A stretch of DNA of 64,000 nucleotides. Source: Chryseobacterium gleum. Its GTDB lineage: Bacteria; Bacteroidota; Bacteroidia; Flavobacteriales_D; Crocinitomicaceae. This document shows, one piece after another, positions 1 to 7,463 of this stretch. The translations under genes were made by a program, and so were the position numbers. The DNA is taken from positions 157,736-221,735 of the forward strand of contig CAMDFX010000004.1 of NCBI GenBank assembly GCA_945897805.1, read 5' to 3'. Each line of letters starts with the position of its first letter. The first letter of the stretch is position 1. Under the pieces are notes generated by a model. That model made no database searches. It was not told the origin of the DNA and saw only the letters and a program-made list of their open reading frames with translations.

Positions 1-1
1 A

Positions 2-277
2 GAAGAAAACAAGTTTGTAGCAAAAGAGAGCAAAGCTGTAAAAGAGATTGATAAAGGGATTGAAATGCAGGCATTTGTATATAATGCTAAAGTTGCAGAT
101 TGGGTAAAATTATATGATTATTTTCATAAAGGTAACTCAATAAAAAGGCTTTCAGAAATGCAACTAGATATATTGAAAAAAATGTCAAATAGTTCGATTC
201 AGTACCCATCAGAAAAGCAATCTAAGGTTTTGTTTAACATTTATGAAATTGCTAAAAAGGAAGGGTATATTTCTTAA
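2..277 (+). CDS. C-terminal end of a truncated gene, possibly AIPR-like
   Basis: The reading frame is open from the first bases of the window, so the ATG at 65 is probably internal and only the last 91 residues are visible. They are polar and helical, ending with a PSEKQSKVLFNIYEIAKKEG segment. The P-x-x-x-QS-x-x-L pattern near the end reminds me of the C-terminus of AIPR (abortive phage infection) proteins, but this is from memory and weak. It lies in a defence island, which fits. A 12-bp inverted repeat follows it at 337-362. Confidence 0.6.
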   Translation, partial: EENKFVAKESKAVKEIDKGIEMQAFVYNAKVADWVKLYDYFHKGNSIKRLSEMQLDILKKMSNSSIQYPSEKQSKVLFNIYEIAKKEGYIS

Positions 278-336
278 AAATTCACTCTAATTATATTTTT
301 TAAACAAAATTTTTACTTTACACACAAAATTCAAAC

Positions 337-362
337 TTTATTTTCGAAGTTTCGAAAATAAA
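337..362. promoter_or_regulatory. 12-bp inverted repeat, terminator or operator
   Basis: Arms TTTATTTTCGAA (337-348) and TTCGAAAATAAA (351-362) are perfect reverse complements with a 2-bp spacer. The spacer is too short for a good RNA hairpin loop, so a dimeric repressor operator is at least as likely as a terminator. It lies 130 bp upstream of the XRE regulator at 493, its plausible ligand. Confidence 0.4.
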
Positions 363-492
363 TAGTCACCTATTCAGTCAATTCTAGATTTATTTTTAGA
401 ATTAATAAGCAGTTAATTGTTTATAAAAACACATGATTCCCACAGTTTGACAGGTACATTCTTTCATCTTTTCTATTCAATTTTATCCCGCC

Positions 493-720
493 ATGGATAT
501 AGTTGAAAATGATCAGTTAATACTACTCGGAGAAAGGTTACGCTTTTATCGAAAACTAAAGGGATACACAAACTATGAGCATCTAGCCTACGATGTAGGA
601 ATATCTCGTTCTCAATATGGTAAATATGAAAAAGGAGGTAATATAAAATTTACTACCCTCTGTAAAATTTTGAAACATTTGGATGTCTCTCTATCTGATT
701 TTTTTATTGAAGGTTTTTAA
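493..720 (+). CDS. XRE-family HTH regulator (controller-like)
   Basis: A 75-residue protein that is almost entirely one Cro/C1-type helix-turn-helix (about residues 10-70; GISRSQYGKYEKGG is the recognition-helix region). Size and position, directly upstream of restriction genes and in the same direction, match the small C (controller) proteins of type II restriction systems, which delay nuclease expression until the host is methylated. This role is inferred from context. The next gene starts 11 bp downstream, so the two are probably co-transcribed. Confidence 0.75.
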   Translation: MDIVENDQLILLGERLRFYRKLKGYTNYEHLAYDVGISRSQYGKYEKGGNIKFTTLCKILKHLDVSLSDFFIEGF

Positions 721-731
721 ATCCATAGGCA

Positions 732-1487
732 ATGATAGGCAGGCAATTAACAGCTTTAGGAAATAACTATACAATTAATAATAGGGTTAACTATAACCCA
801 ACGATTAATTTGAGTAAGTATGTTCATGAGGTATTCGATTTTGCATTCGGAATGACTTTCGGTAGATCCGGACATCACAGACTACATCTTACTGGAGGAC
901 AATATAGTAGAAGGAATGGAGAGCTTTTTATTAATGCCTTTCAAGGCAAGCTTGCCGAATTTGGCATTTGGGAACTATTTGCCATGAATGGTATACATTT
1001 ACAAAAACCAGACCTTGAAAAATGGGGTGAAGGTAAATGGGATGATAGTGACCTAAAAATAAACGGTAACCACTTGATTATTAAGTCTGCCTCAAGTAAA
1101 GGAAATCTATTATTACTTGAAAAGGCTGACTGGGATTCAGACAGAAGATATAAGCCTAATTCAGCTACAAATAGTGACAAAGTTGATTTTCATCTTTTTT
1201 GCAGGGTTGATCCAGATGGGAAAACTCTTTTTAAAGAAAGAAAATGGATGTATTTAGATGAAATAGACAAAAACGAACTCTATAAATTAATAATTGATAT
1301 AAATTGGAGTATGGATTGTCCTGGTTATATTTCAAATGGTGATTTGAAGTATTTAATCGCCAACGATTTCATACTACCTCAAAATTCCACTTTGCAAACC
1401 TGGACCAAAATAGATGCTAGTAATTATTACTGCCAAGCGGGAGACCTGCGTCCGATTCAAAAATTGTTTCAATTCTTGAAGTCATGA
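732..1487 (+). CDS. Putative PD-(D/E)XK restriction endonuclease
   Basis: 251 residues, not clearly assignable to a named family. The middle looks like a PD-(D/E)XK core: GKLAEFGIWELF near residues 73-84 supplies an acidic residue on a helix, followed by W-D-D-S-D-L-K-I (about 102-109) and I-I-K-S (about 115-118), then a LLLLEKADWD strand. This spacing (D-L-x-I-x-G, about 10 residues, I-K-S) is common in type II restriction enzymes. It overlaps the next gene by 4 bp (ATGA), so the two are translationally coupled. Probably a cleavage subunit of the restriction locus that follows; the exact fold is inferred. Confidence 0.6.
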   Translation: MIGRQLTALGNNYTINNRVNYNPTINLSKYVHEVFDFAFGMTFGRSGHHRLHLTGGQYSRRNGELFINAFQGKLAEFGIWELFAMNGIHLQKPDLEKWGEGKWDDSDLKINGNHLIIKSASSKGNLLLLEKADWDSDRRYKPNSATNSDKVDFHLFCRVDPDGKTLFKERKWMYLDEIDKNELYKLIIDINWSMDCPGYISNGDLKYLIANDFILPQNSTLQTWTKIDASNYYCQAGDLRPIQKLFQFLKS

Positions 1488-2683
1488 TTTTTCTTAAAAC
1501 ACGATCACAAGAGAAGATTGATCAATATTTGCTCTATTTGAAATCAGTAGGTTCTTTCTCAAATCTTTACAGCTCATCTTCAAAGCCTTATGTTCAATAT
1601 AGAGTTGCCGAAAATACTTTTTGTAAGGCATTTGACGCGGAGAATTTAGCCAGAGCTGATGCTGCTTACGATGCATTAATCGATGGCTTTGGGATAGGAA
1701 TAAAAACATTTATTCTAGCTGGGAATTCTAAAATTGAAAAAATAGCAGAGTTTAACTCATTTAGTGCTGAATTGAGGGGGTTTTCAGGACTAGATTTAGC
1801 AAGAAGACTTGCTCATTATCGAAATTTGAGAATTACAACAGCTGATAGAATTTATGGTGTTGATAAGCGCGTTTATCACATTATTGGGCGAGATGCGTAT
1901 AAGATAAAAATTTTTGAAGTTGGTTATGATCTAATTGATCTAGAAAATATTGAGATAATAGCTGAGAATAAAAGTTCACTGAAATTTAGAGATAATCTGA
2001 ATGAATACAACTTCAATTTTTCCAAAAGTGTTCTAATGAAACGGTTTAATGTTCCGTCTGATGCACTGGAAATAGAAATAAGCATAATTCCTGATCCCAT
2101 AAATGTTTTGTTCCGTTTATTCGGCGAGGCAAATGAAATAGGTGCAGATTTTCTTGATATTAAGAATGCTATTTCAGATGAAATGTCACTCAGTACTTCC
2201 GAAATAGAAGAACAGATTCCGGGGGTGGATTATGTTGTTTTACCACTTTATTCACCGCAATCGAAATTAAAAAACCGCGAACCAATTGTGCCTTTGAAAA
2301 GTCAACTTAACCAATGGAACGCAGGAGGAAGAGAAAGAGATCCAGGAGAGGTGTATATTTTTATACCTATTAAATTGCATCATGAATACGGTGACTTTTT
2401 TCCAGGAAGAGATATGCCATTCAATCTCCGAATTCCAAGTGGCGAAGTTTTATCCGCTAAAGTTTGTCAGGAGAACGGCAAAGCATTAATGACTAATCCT
2501 AATAATGCGATGTCAAATTGGATACTTAGAAGAGTTTTAGGACTTGAGCCGGGAGAATTATTGCAATATAGCAGATTGGTTGAAGTAGGATTTGACGCTG
2601 TTAAAATAACTAAAATAGATAATTTTAATTTCCTCATTGATCTTACTCAAGTAGACGGTTATGAGGAGTTTATAAATGAATAA
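1484..2683 (+). CDS. NgoFVII-type restriction protein with B3-like DNA-recognition domain
   Basis: 399 residues. The C-terminal third (about 253-355) contains WNAGGRERDPGEVYIFIP, a DFFPGRD motif, and SAKVCQENGKALMTNPN. I recognise these as the conserved C-terminal domain of NgoFVII-type restriction enzymes, which has a B3-like fold and reads specific DNA sequences. The N-terminal 250 residues are less clear. An I-K-T-F..KIAEFN stretch near residues 73-90 looks like a nuclease-type strand, but I see neither a PLD HxK motif nor a full PD-(D/E)XK set. Likely role: target-site recognition for the locus. It is coupled to the preceding nuclease and lies 5 bp from the McrB-like gene. Confidence 0.65.
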   Translation: MIFLKTRSQEKIDQYLLYLKSVGSFSNLYSSSSKPYVQYRVAENTFCKAFDAENLARADAAYDALIDGFGIGIKTFILAGNSKIEKIAEFNSFSAELRGFSGLDLARRLAHYRNLRITTADRIYGVDKRVYHIIGRDAYKIKIFEVGYDLIDLENIEIIAENKSSLKFRDNLNEYNFNFSKSVLMKRFNVPSDALEIEISIIPDPINVLFRLFGEANEIGADFLDIKNAISDEMSLSTSEIEEQIPGVDYVVLPLYSPQSKLKNREPIVPLKSQLNQWNAGGRERDPGEVYIFIPIKLHHEYGDFFPGRDMPFNLRIPSGEVLSAKVCQENGKALMTNPNNAMSNWILRRVLGLEPGELLQYSRLVEVGFDAVKITKIDNFNFLIDLTQVDGYEEFINE

Positions 2684-2688
2684 TTAAG

Positions 2689-4740
2689 ATGAAATATAAA
2701 TTACCTTCACAAGACAATCATATTGGATTGCTAAAAAAAATTCAAAGTTTAAAGGGGAAAATTCTAGTTGGCCGAGATTTAATTAAAGGTCCAGAAGGAA
2801 AAGGCTTTCCACCTGATAATTTGGTTTCAAACAAATATTATCTTCACGATTTGATCCGAGGATTTTATAAGCCAAAAGGATTAGATTATTTGCTATCTTA
2901 TCAAAGTACAGGTGAGTACAAAAGTGAAACTGGACCTATATTTTGGGCAAATTCCGATCAGACTGAATTTGACTATATTGAAATGTGGCCCCCAAATAAG
3001 CCAAAAGATACAAGAAAGAAGAGCGATATTGAAGCTGCAAGAAAAAACCTAACAGATGAAATCCCTCTCGGGATATTTTTAAAAACGAGTAAAGGTCAAA
3101 ACTTGTGTCTTGGTCTTGGAATTATCACAGAAGAAAGAACGGATGGTTGCTTTATTGTGAGACCAATCGACATTAAAATTAATCAAATTAATAATCAGAA
3201 TTTATCAGATTTTGAGAGAAATTATTTCTCTTTCAACTCCAAGTGGACAGAAATTGAGATTGTTTCTCCCAATATGGAGGATTTCGATTTCGACAATATA
3301 TATATTAATGAAAGTAAAACCTCACAAGGAGATATCGTGTTCTACACCCAGCATGGAGATAATCCTACTTGGAATGCGGGACTTAGCGCTATCTGCAGAA
3401 TAAAGGAAGGGCCTCATAGCAAAGGTTATGAGGATTCTGCACCTAAATATTTCAAAGTAACACTCGAAACACTCTACAAATTACCTAGAGTCTTAGATCG
3501 CTCAGATTTTATCGGTTATTTTAATTGTTACGACATCCCTTTCATCGGCCCTAAACTAAAAAATGAAGCTAATCAAGCTAATCAATTAATTACTGTTCAG
3601 CAGGCTAAACATATTGTCGGAGTATTGTTGGATTATTTTCCCGAAGATCATTTAAAAATAATCGAATTATTCGGTGAAAACTTTGGAATACCTAAACAAA
3701 AAGCTAGTATTCCTAACAATGTGAATCCACCGAATGACTTTTGGAGTTTACCACTGGATTCTGCAAATAAAGATGTTGACCATCCAAAAAATTTAATTTT
3801 GTATGGTGCCCCTGGAACCGGAAAGAGTTATGAACTCAACAAAAGAGTTATAAGTAATTTTCCTTCTGAACAGTTACATACTAGGGTTACGTTTCACCCA
3901 AATTATACATACAGAAATTTTGTGGGAACATATAAGCCGTCGCCGTTATACAAAGATTCTGAAGCAGCCTTGTATGGGTCCAAAGAGACTAATGAATTAG
4001 AAACAAGGCGAGAGCCTATTATCGATTATATTTTTGAAGCTGGACCATTTCTTAAAAGCTATTTGAAGGCATACCACAATCCTAATCACAATTTTGTGTT
4101 AATTATTGAAGAATTAAACAGAGCAAATGCCCCAGCAGTTTTCGGAGAGCTTTTTCAGTTATTGGATCGAGAAGAAGATGGGGAAAGTACTTATAGCGTC
4201 AGGCTTGAGGAAGCTACAATGAAATATCTTAAAGAAAATGGAGTAAATGCGGAGGAAATAAAAATGCCTAAAAATCTATATTTGTGGGCGACGATGAATA
4301 ATTCCGATCAAGGGGTTTTGCCATTGGATGGTGCCTTTAAAAGGAGATGGAGTTTTGAGCATATTGGGTTAAATGAAAACGAGAAAAATATAGTCGAACA
4401 CAATATTAAATTCAAATTTATTCCAGCTGGAAAACAGCTCAATTGGAATCAATTCAGGCGAAAATTAAATGACTATCTAGTGGATATTTTGAAAATTCAT
4501 GAGGATAAATTAATCGCTCCGTTTTTTCTCAATAAAAAAGAATTAGAGAATGAAGATGCTATTAAGAATAAACTATTACTTTATTTAAAAGAAGATATTC
4601 TTAAGTATAAGGATGGTCTTTTTAAATATCCAACCTTCTCAAAAATATGTGAGAAATATAATGATAGTAAAGAGGTTTTTATTGATGATTTTGATCTAAA
4701 TGCGATATATACAGACAAACAAGATGATCCTAAAATATGA
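2689..4740 (+). CDS. McrB-like AAA+ motor (LlaJI.R1-type)
   Basis: 683 residues. The C-terminal half is an McrB-type AAA+ NTPase: Walker A GAPGTGKS at about 374-381, Walker B LIIEELNRAN at about 470-479, and a sensor/arginine-finger stretch ATMNNSDQGVLPLDGAFKRR near 535-553. McrB relatives have the consensus MNTADRS here, so this is a variant. The first 350 residues are a separate recognition region; GDIVFYTQHGDNPTW around 213-227 resembles an EVE/PUA-like modified-base reader, which is inference. McrB-like proteins form NTP-driven rings that translocate and activate McrC-like nucleases. The stop overlaps the next start by 4 bp, typical of McrB-McrC pairs. Confidence 0.85.
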   Translation: MKYKLPSQDNHIGLLKKIQSLKGKILVGRDLIKGPEGKGFPPDNLVSNKYYLHDLIRGFYKPKGLDYLLSYQSTGEYKSETGPIFWANSDQTEFDYIEMWPPNKPKDTRKKSDIEAARKNLTDEIPLGIFLKTSKGQNLCLGLGIITEERTDGCFIVRPIDIKINQINNQNLSDFERNYFSFNSKWTEIEIVSPNMEDFDFDNIYINESKTSQGDIVFYTQHGDNPTWNAGLSAICRIKEGPHSKGYEDSAPKYFKVTLETLYKLPRVLDRSDFIGYFNCYDIPFIGPKLKNEANQANQLITVQQAKHIVGVLLDYFPEDHLKIIELFGENFGIPKQKASIPNNVNPPNDFWSLPLDSANKDVDHPKNLILYGAPGTGKSYELNKRVISNFPSEQLHTRVTFHPNYTYRNFVGTYKPSPLYKDSEAALYGSKETNELETRREPIIDYIFEAGPFLKSYLKAYHNPNHNFVLIIEELNRANAPAVFGELFQLLDREEDGESTYSVRLEEATMKYLKENGVNAEEIKMPKNLYLWATMNNSDQGVLPLDGAFKRRWSFEHIGLNENEKNIVEHNIKFKFIPAGKQLNWNQFRRKLNDYLVDILKIHEDKLIAPFFLNKKELENEDAIKNKLLLYLKEDILKYKDGLFKYPTFSKICEKYNDSKEVFIDDFDLNAIYTDKQDDPKI

Positions 4741-6062
4741 ATTGGATGTTTATAGAAAGGAAATTATATTCAGAAATTGAAATTACTAATATATTTGATA
4801 CTTCAGAAATTCTGCATTTAGTTAGTCTTAAGATTTTAGAATTAAAGAATAAAAAATATTGTTTTACTTTCGTTGGTGTCATTTCTGCACGTAAACGTCC
4901 TATTTTCGTTTATCCAAAGATCTTTCAAGCTTCCCTACTTAATGAAACCTCCTTGAAAAACCACGTTCAGGCAATAGAACTTTATCCAAAATCAAACTCG
5001 AGATTACAAGAAGGGATTGATTTTTTTGAATTGAATATTGATTCTGCTGAATTTTCTGAATTTTCTGTCGCAAAGTTTTTGATAGAAGATTTTGAAAGAA
5101 ATGGAATTTTAGTTTTTCGAGAGGAACTATTTGATTTAAATGGTACCGGTTATACCGATTGGTCCCAGACCGTTAGCCAAGTTGATCCGATATTTAGCAA
5201 TTCTCGACCTATTTATGCCGAAACAATAAACAATTTGGTTCAAGAGGATACAGAGAATATTTTGGTCGAAATCCATAGATTTTGTGTTTCTGAAGCATCA
5301 AGAAATTATTCTCCTTTTTTAGGCAAGGATGATTTATCACATTCAATAGGATACATAGAGTTGGAATATAATATCGAATTCCTTTTAGATAACGTAAAGA
5401 AACAGTTACTTGTCACTTTCACAGATCGTGAAATAATGGTTATGAAGGCGATGATTTCTTTTCTTTCTAAGAAATTTTTACTTGAGGATGATAACATCTC
5501 TTTATACGGCACAAGAAATTATGAGCTTATATGGGAACACGTTTGTCAATTCGTACTTAAAGATCAATACAGTTCTTTAAAAAGTCAATTTGACATTTTC
5601 CCTAATCCAAAATGGCAATTGAATGGAAGTCCATTTTACTCGAGTTCGGACTTAAGACCGGATCTTGTCGTGTTGAGTAATGAAAAAGGGTATTTATTTG
5701 ATGCCAAGTATTATCAACTTTCAATAAATGGGAATAAACTTGCAGGGGAACCAGGATTCAAAGATATTTTGAAACAATTTATGTATCAGCAACATCTTGA
5801 AGAAAAATTGATAAATAACTATGAAATAGTGTCCGAAATCAATAATGCATTTTTATTTCCAATTAATCAGATTCAATTTGATGAATTGAGTCACAATAAT
5901 CCTTCAAATGAATTTGCAATACACATGGGGACTGTTACTTATTCACTTTTCAATGAAAAGCAAATAGAGGTTATTTTCTGCAATTTTGAAAGATGGAAAG
6001 ATTTTTACATTAAAAGAAAACAGATTTCTTGTGAATCACTTTTTCAACATTTACATAACTAA
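4737..6062 (+). CDS. LlaJI/McrC-like restriction nuclease subunit
   Basis: 441 residues. The N-terminus (FTFVGVISARKRPIFVYPKIF) matches the opening of LlaJI-family restriction proteins, the McrC-like partners of McrB-type motors. Near residues 305-325 the sequence reads LRPDLVVLSNEKGYLFDAKY, a good PD-(D/E)XK active site (P-D, about 14 residues, D-A-K). In LlaJI systems this protein cuts DNA when driven by the McrB-like ring, and C5-cytosine methyltransferases protect the host. The last 12 bp overlap the convergent methyltransferase gene. The pair plus the methylase suggests a LlaJI-type modification-dependent or sequence-specific system. Confidence 0.8.
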   Translation: MNWMFIERKLYSEIEITNIFDTSEILHLVSLKILELKNKKYCFTFVGVISARKRPIFVYPKIFQASLLNETSLKNHVQAIELYPKSNSRLQEGIDFFELNIDSAEFSEFSVAKFLIEDFERNGILVFREELFDLNGTGYTDWSQTVSQVDPIFSNSRPIYAETINNLVQEDTENILVEIHRFCVSEASRNYSPFLGKDDLSHSIGYIELEYNIEFLLDNVKKQLLVTFTDREIMVMKAMISFLSKKFLLEDDNISLYGTRNYELIWEHVCQFVLKDQYSSLKSQFDIFPNPKWQLNGSPFYSSSDLRPDLVVLSNEKGYLFDAKYYQLSINGNKLAGEPGFKDILKQFMYQQHLEEKLINNYEIVSEINNAFLFPINQIQFDELSHNNPSNEFAIHMGTVTYSLFNEKQIEVIFCNFERWKDFYIKRKQISCESLFQHLHN

Positions 6063-7067
6063 TGACTTTTCAACTTTTTTAGAGTTTTTTTTGATTTGTG
6101 CATTATAAGATTCGATTGCAGATTTTATAGAATTTGCCAACCGTTCAATTACTGGTACACTTACAGAATTACCCGCTTGCTTGTACAAGTGAGAATTAGC
6201 AATTTGTGGTAATGAATACTTACTGTCGAACACCGGAAACCCCTGAAAAGCGAAGCACTCCTCTGGTGTCAATTTTCTGAATCCGAATTTGGTCTTAACT
6301 AAAGGAACATTATGACCTCCAGTACCCATGTTGGCAGTTAAAGTTGGACAAACTTGACTTTTGTTTTCGCGAACATAATGTCGTCTCCATTGGTAAATCG
6401 TCTCATCACTTTTCATCGCCAAAGTCAATGCAGGATACATGTATTTATCTTCTCCATAATTAAATGCCGAAGGCATTTCTTTATTTTGAATAATATCTTT
6501 GATTGTTTTAGTAAGTGGCTCCGGTTCTGGAAACTTAAATGAAATACCCGGAAAACTACTTTTGTCAAATGCAATAATAAAAATACGTTCTCGGTTATGA
6601 GGCACATTACCAAAATCTTTGGTGTTAAGAACTTTATGAAATACTTTGTAATTCTTTGCTTCTAATGTTTCCCTGATGACCTTAAATGTATTTCCCTTAT
6701 CATGATTTTCAAGATTTTTTACATTTTCCAGAAACAAAACTTTTGGTTGTAATGCATCAATGTATTCAATGATCCGGAAAAAGTGATTTCCACGATCATC
6801 TGAAAACCCTTTTCTGTATCCAGCTACTGAAAACGGTTGACAAGGAAAACCAGCTGTAAGTATATCAACCTTTGGAAGTTTATTTGGATCCAATTTCCAA
6901 ATATCTTCTTCATACAAAGAATGATCAAAATTTTTTCGGTAAGTAATGCATGCATTTTTATCAAACTCGTTTGCCCAGCTTAAATGAAATTCAGCATTCT
7001 TAAACCCTAAGCATATCCCACCGACACCAGCATAAAGACTACCTACTTTATAATTATTAGGAAACAT
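6051..7067 (-). CDS. C5-cytosine DNA methyltransferase
   Basis: 338 residues with the ordered m5C methyltransferase motifs: I (YAGVGG, residues 12-17, SAM binding), IV (GFPCQPFS, catalytic Cys76), VI (ENV, 114-116), VIII (RERIF), IX (RKLTPEECFAFQGFP) and X (QAGNSVSVPV). The variable region between VIII and IX is about 90 residues, enough for one target-recognition domain. It presumably protects the host from the nucleases encoded opposite it. Transcription is convergent with a 12-bp tail overlap and starts from its own TACCTTTG box at 7097-7104. Such separate promoters let the methylase be made before the nuclease. Confidence 0.95.
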   Translation of the reverse strand: MFPNNYKVGSLYAGVGGICLGFKNAEFHLSWANEFDKNACITYRKNFDHSLYEEDIWKLDPNKLPKVDILTAGFPCQPFSVAGYRKGFSDDRGNHFFRIIEYIDALQPKVLFLENVKNLENHDKGNTFKVIRETLEAKNYKVFHKVLNTKDFGNVPHNRERIFIIAFDKSSFPGISFKFPEPEPLTKTIKDIIQNKEMPSAFNYGEDKYMYPALTLAMKSDETIYQWRRHYVRENKSQVCPTLTANMGTGGHNVPLVKTKFGFRKLTPEECFAFQGFPVFDSKYSLPQIANSHLYKQAGNSVSVPVIERLANSIKSAIESYNAQIKKNSKKVEKSLVM

Positions 7068-7096
7068 ATTTACTATTTAATGCAATTATTATTTTA

Positions 7097-7104
7097 CAAA
7101 GGTA
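7097..7104 (-). promoter_or_regulatory. -7 box (TACCTTTG) for the methyltransferase
   Basis: On the minus strand this reads TACCTTTG, an exact match to the Bacteroidota -7 consensus TAnnTTTG, 30 bp before the methyltransferase start. No clear -33 TTTG is present. An inverted repeat (AAGAAC / GTTCTT, 7112-7136, 13-bp spacer) lies just upstream and could be an operator. Confidence 0.6.
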
Positions 7105-7270
7105 GGAAAAGAAGAACGTGTTTTTTTTATGTTCTTTGAATATTGTTAACTATTTATTTTACTGAATTCAAGCCACAAATGCAACTTCTAAGTTAAACAA
7201 TGATTTTTCTATTACGAAGATAGGATTTTCACAGTTAAAATTTTTGATTGAACATGTTAAAAAATATTTC

Positions 7271-7322
7271 GCCAAATAAAGTCAATTGAACCAAGCTATC
7301 CAAACGATTGACCTTATTTGGC
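7271..7322. promoter_or_regulatory. Long inverted repeat upstream of Hsp70-like cassette
   Basis: Arms GCCAAATAAAGTCAAT (7271-7286) and ATTGACCTTATTTGGC (7307-7322) match at 15 of 16 positions around a 20-bp loop. It ends 13 bp before the possible -7 box. It lacks a T tract, so it is more likely an operator or RNA structure than a terminator. Confidence 0.5.
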
Positions 7323-7463
7323 AAAAACATTCGGTTACTTTGCAGGAATTTTAAAAAGAACGAAAACTATGCTTGAAAATAAATTTTAACGTTCTCAAAA
7401 AAACCAATTTATTTTAATAAATTTGAAATTATTTAGAAATATTTTTTTTGGAGAAAAATCAAA

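Larger units (their letters stand above)
7068..7463. other. Divergent intergenic region between methylase and Hsp70 cassette
   Basis: 396 bp, very AT-rich, no credible gene. It holds the methylase -7 box, the AAGAAC/GTTCTT repeat (7112-7136) and a long hairpin at 7271-7322. A TTACTTTG sequence at 7335-7342, one mismatch from TAnnTTTG, could be the promoter of the Hsp70-like gene at 7464. Confidence 0.6.
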
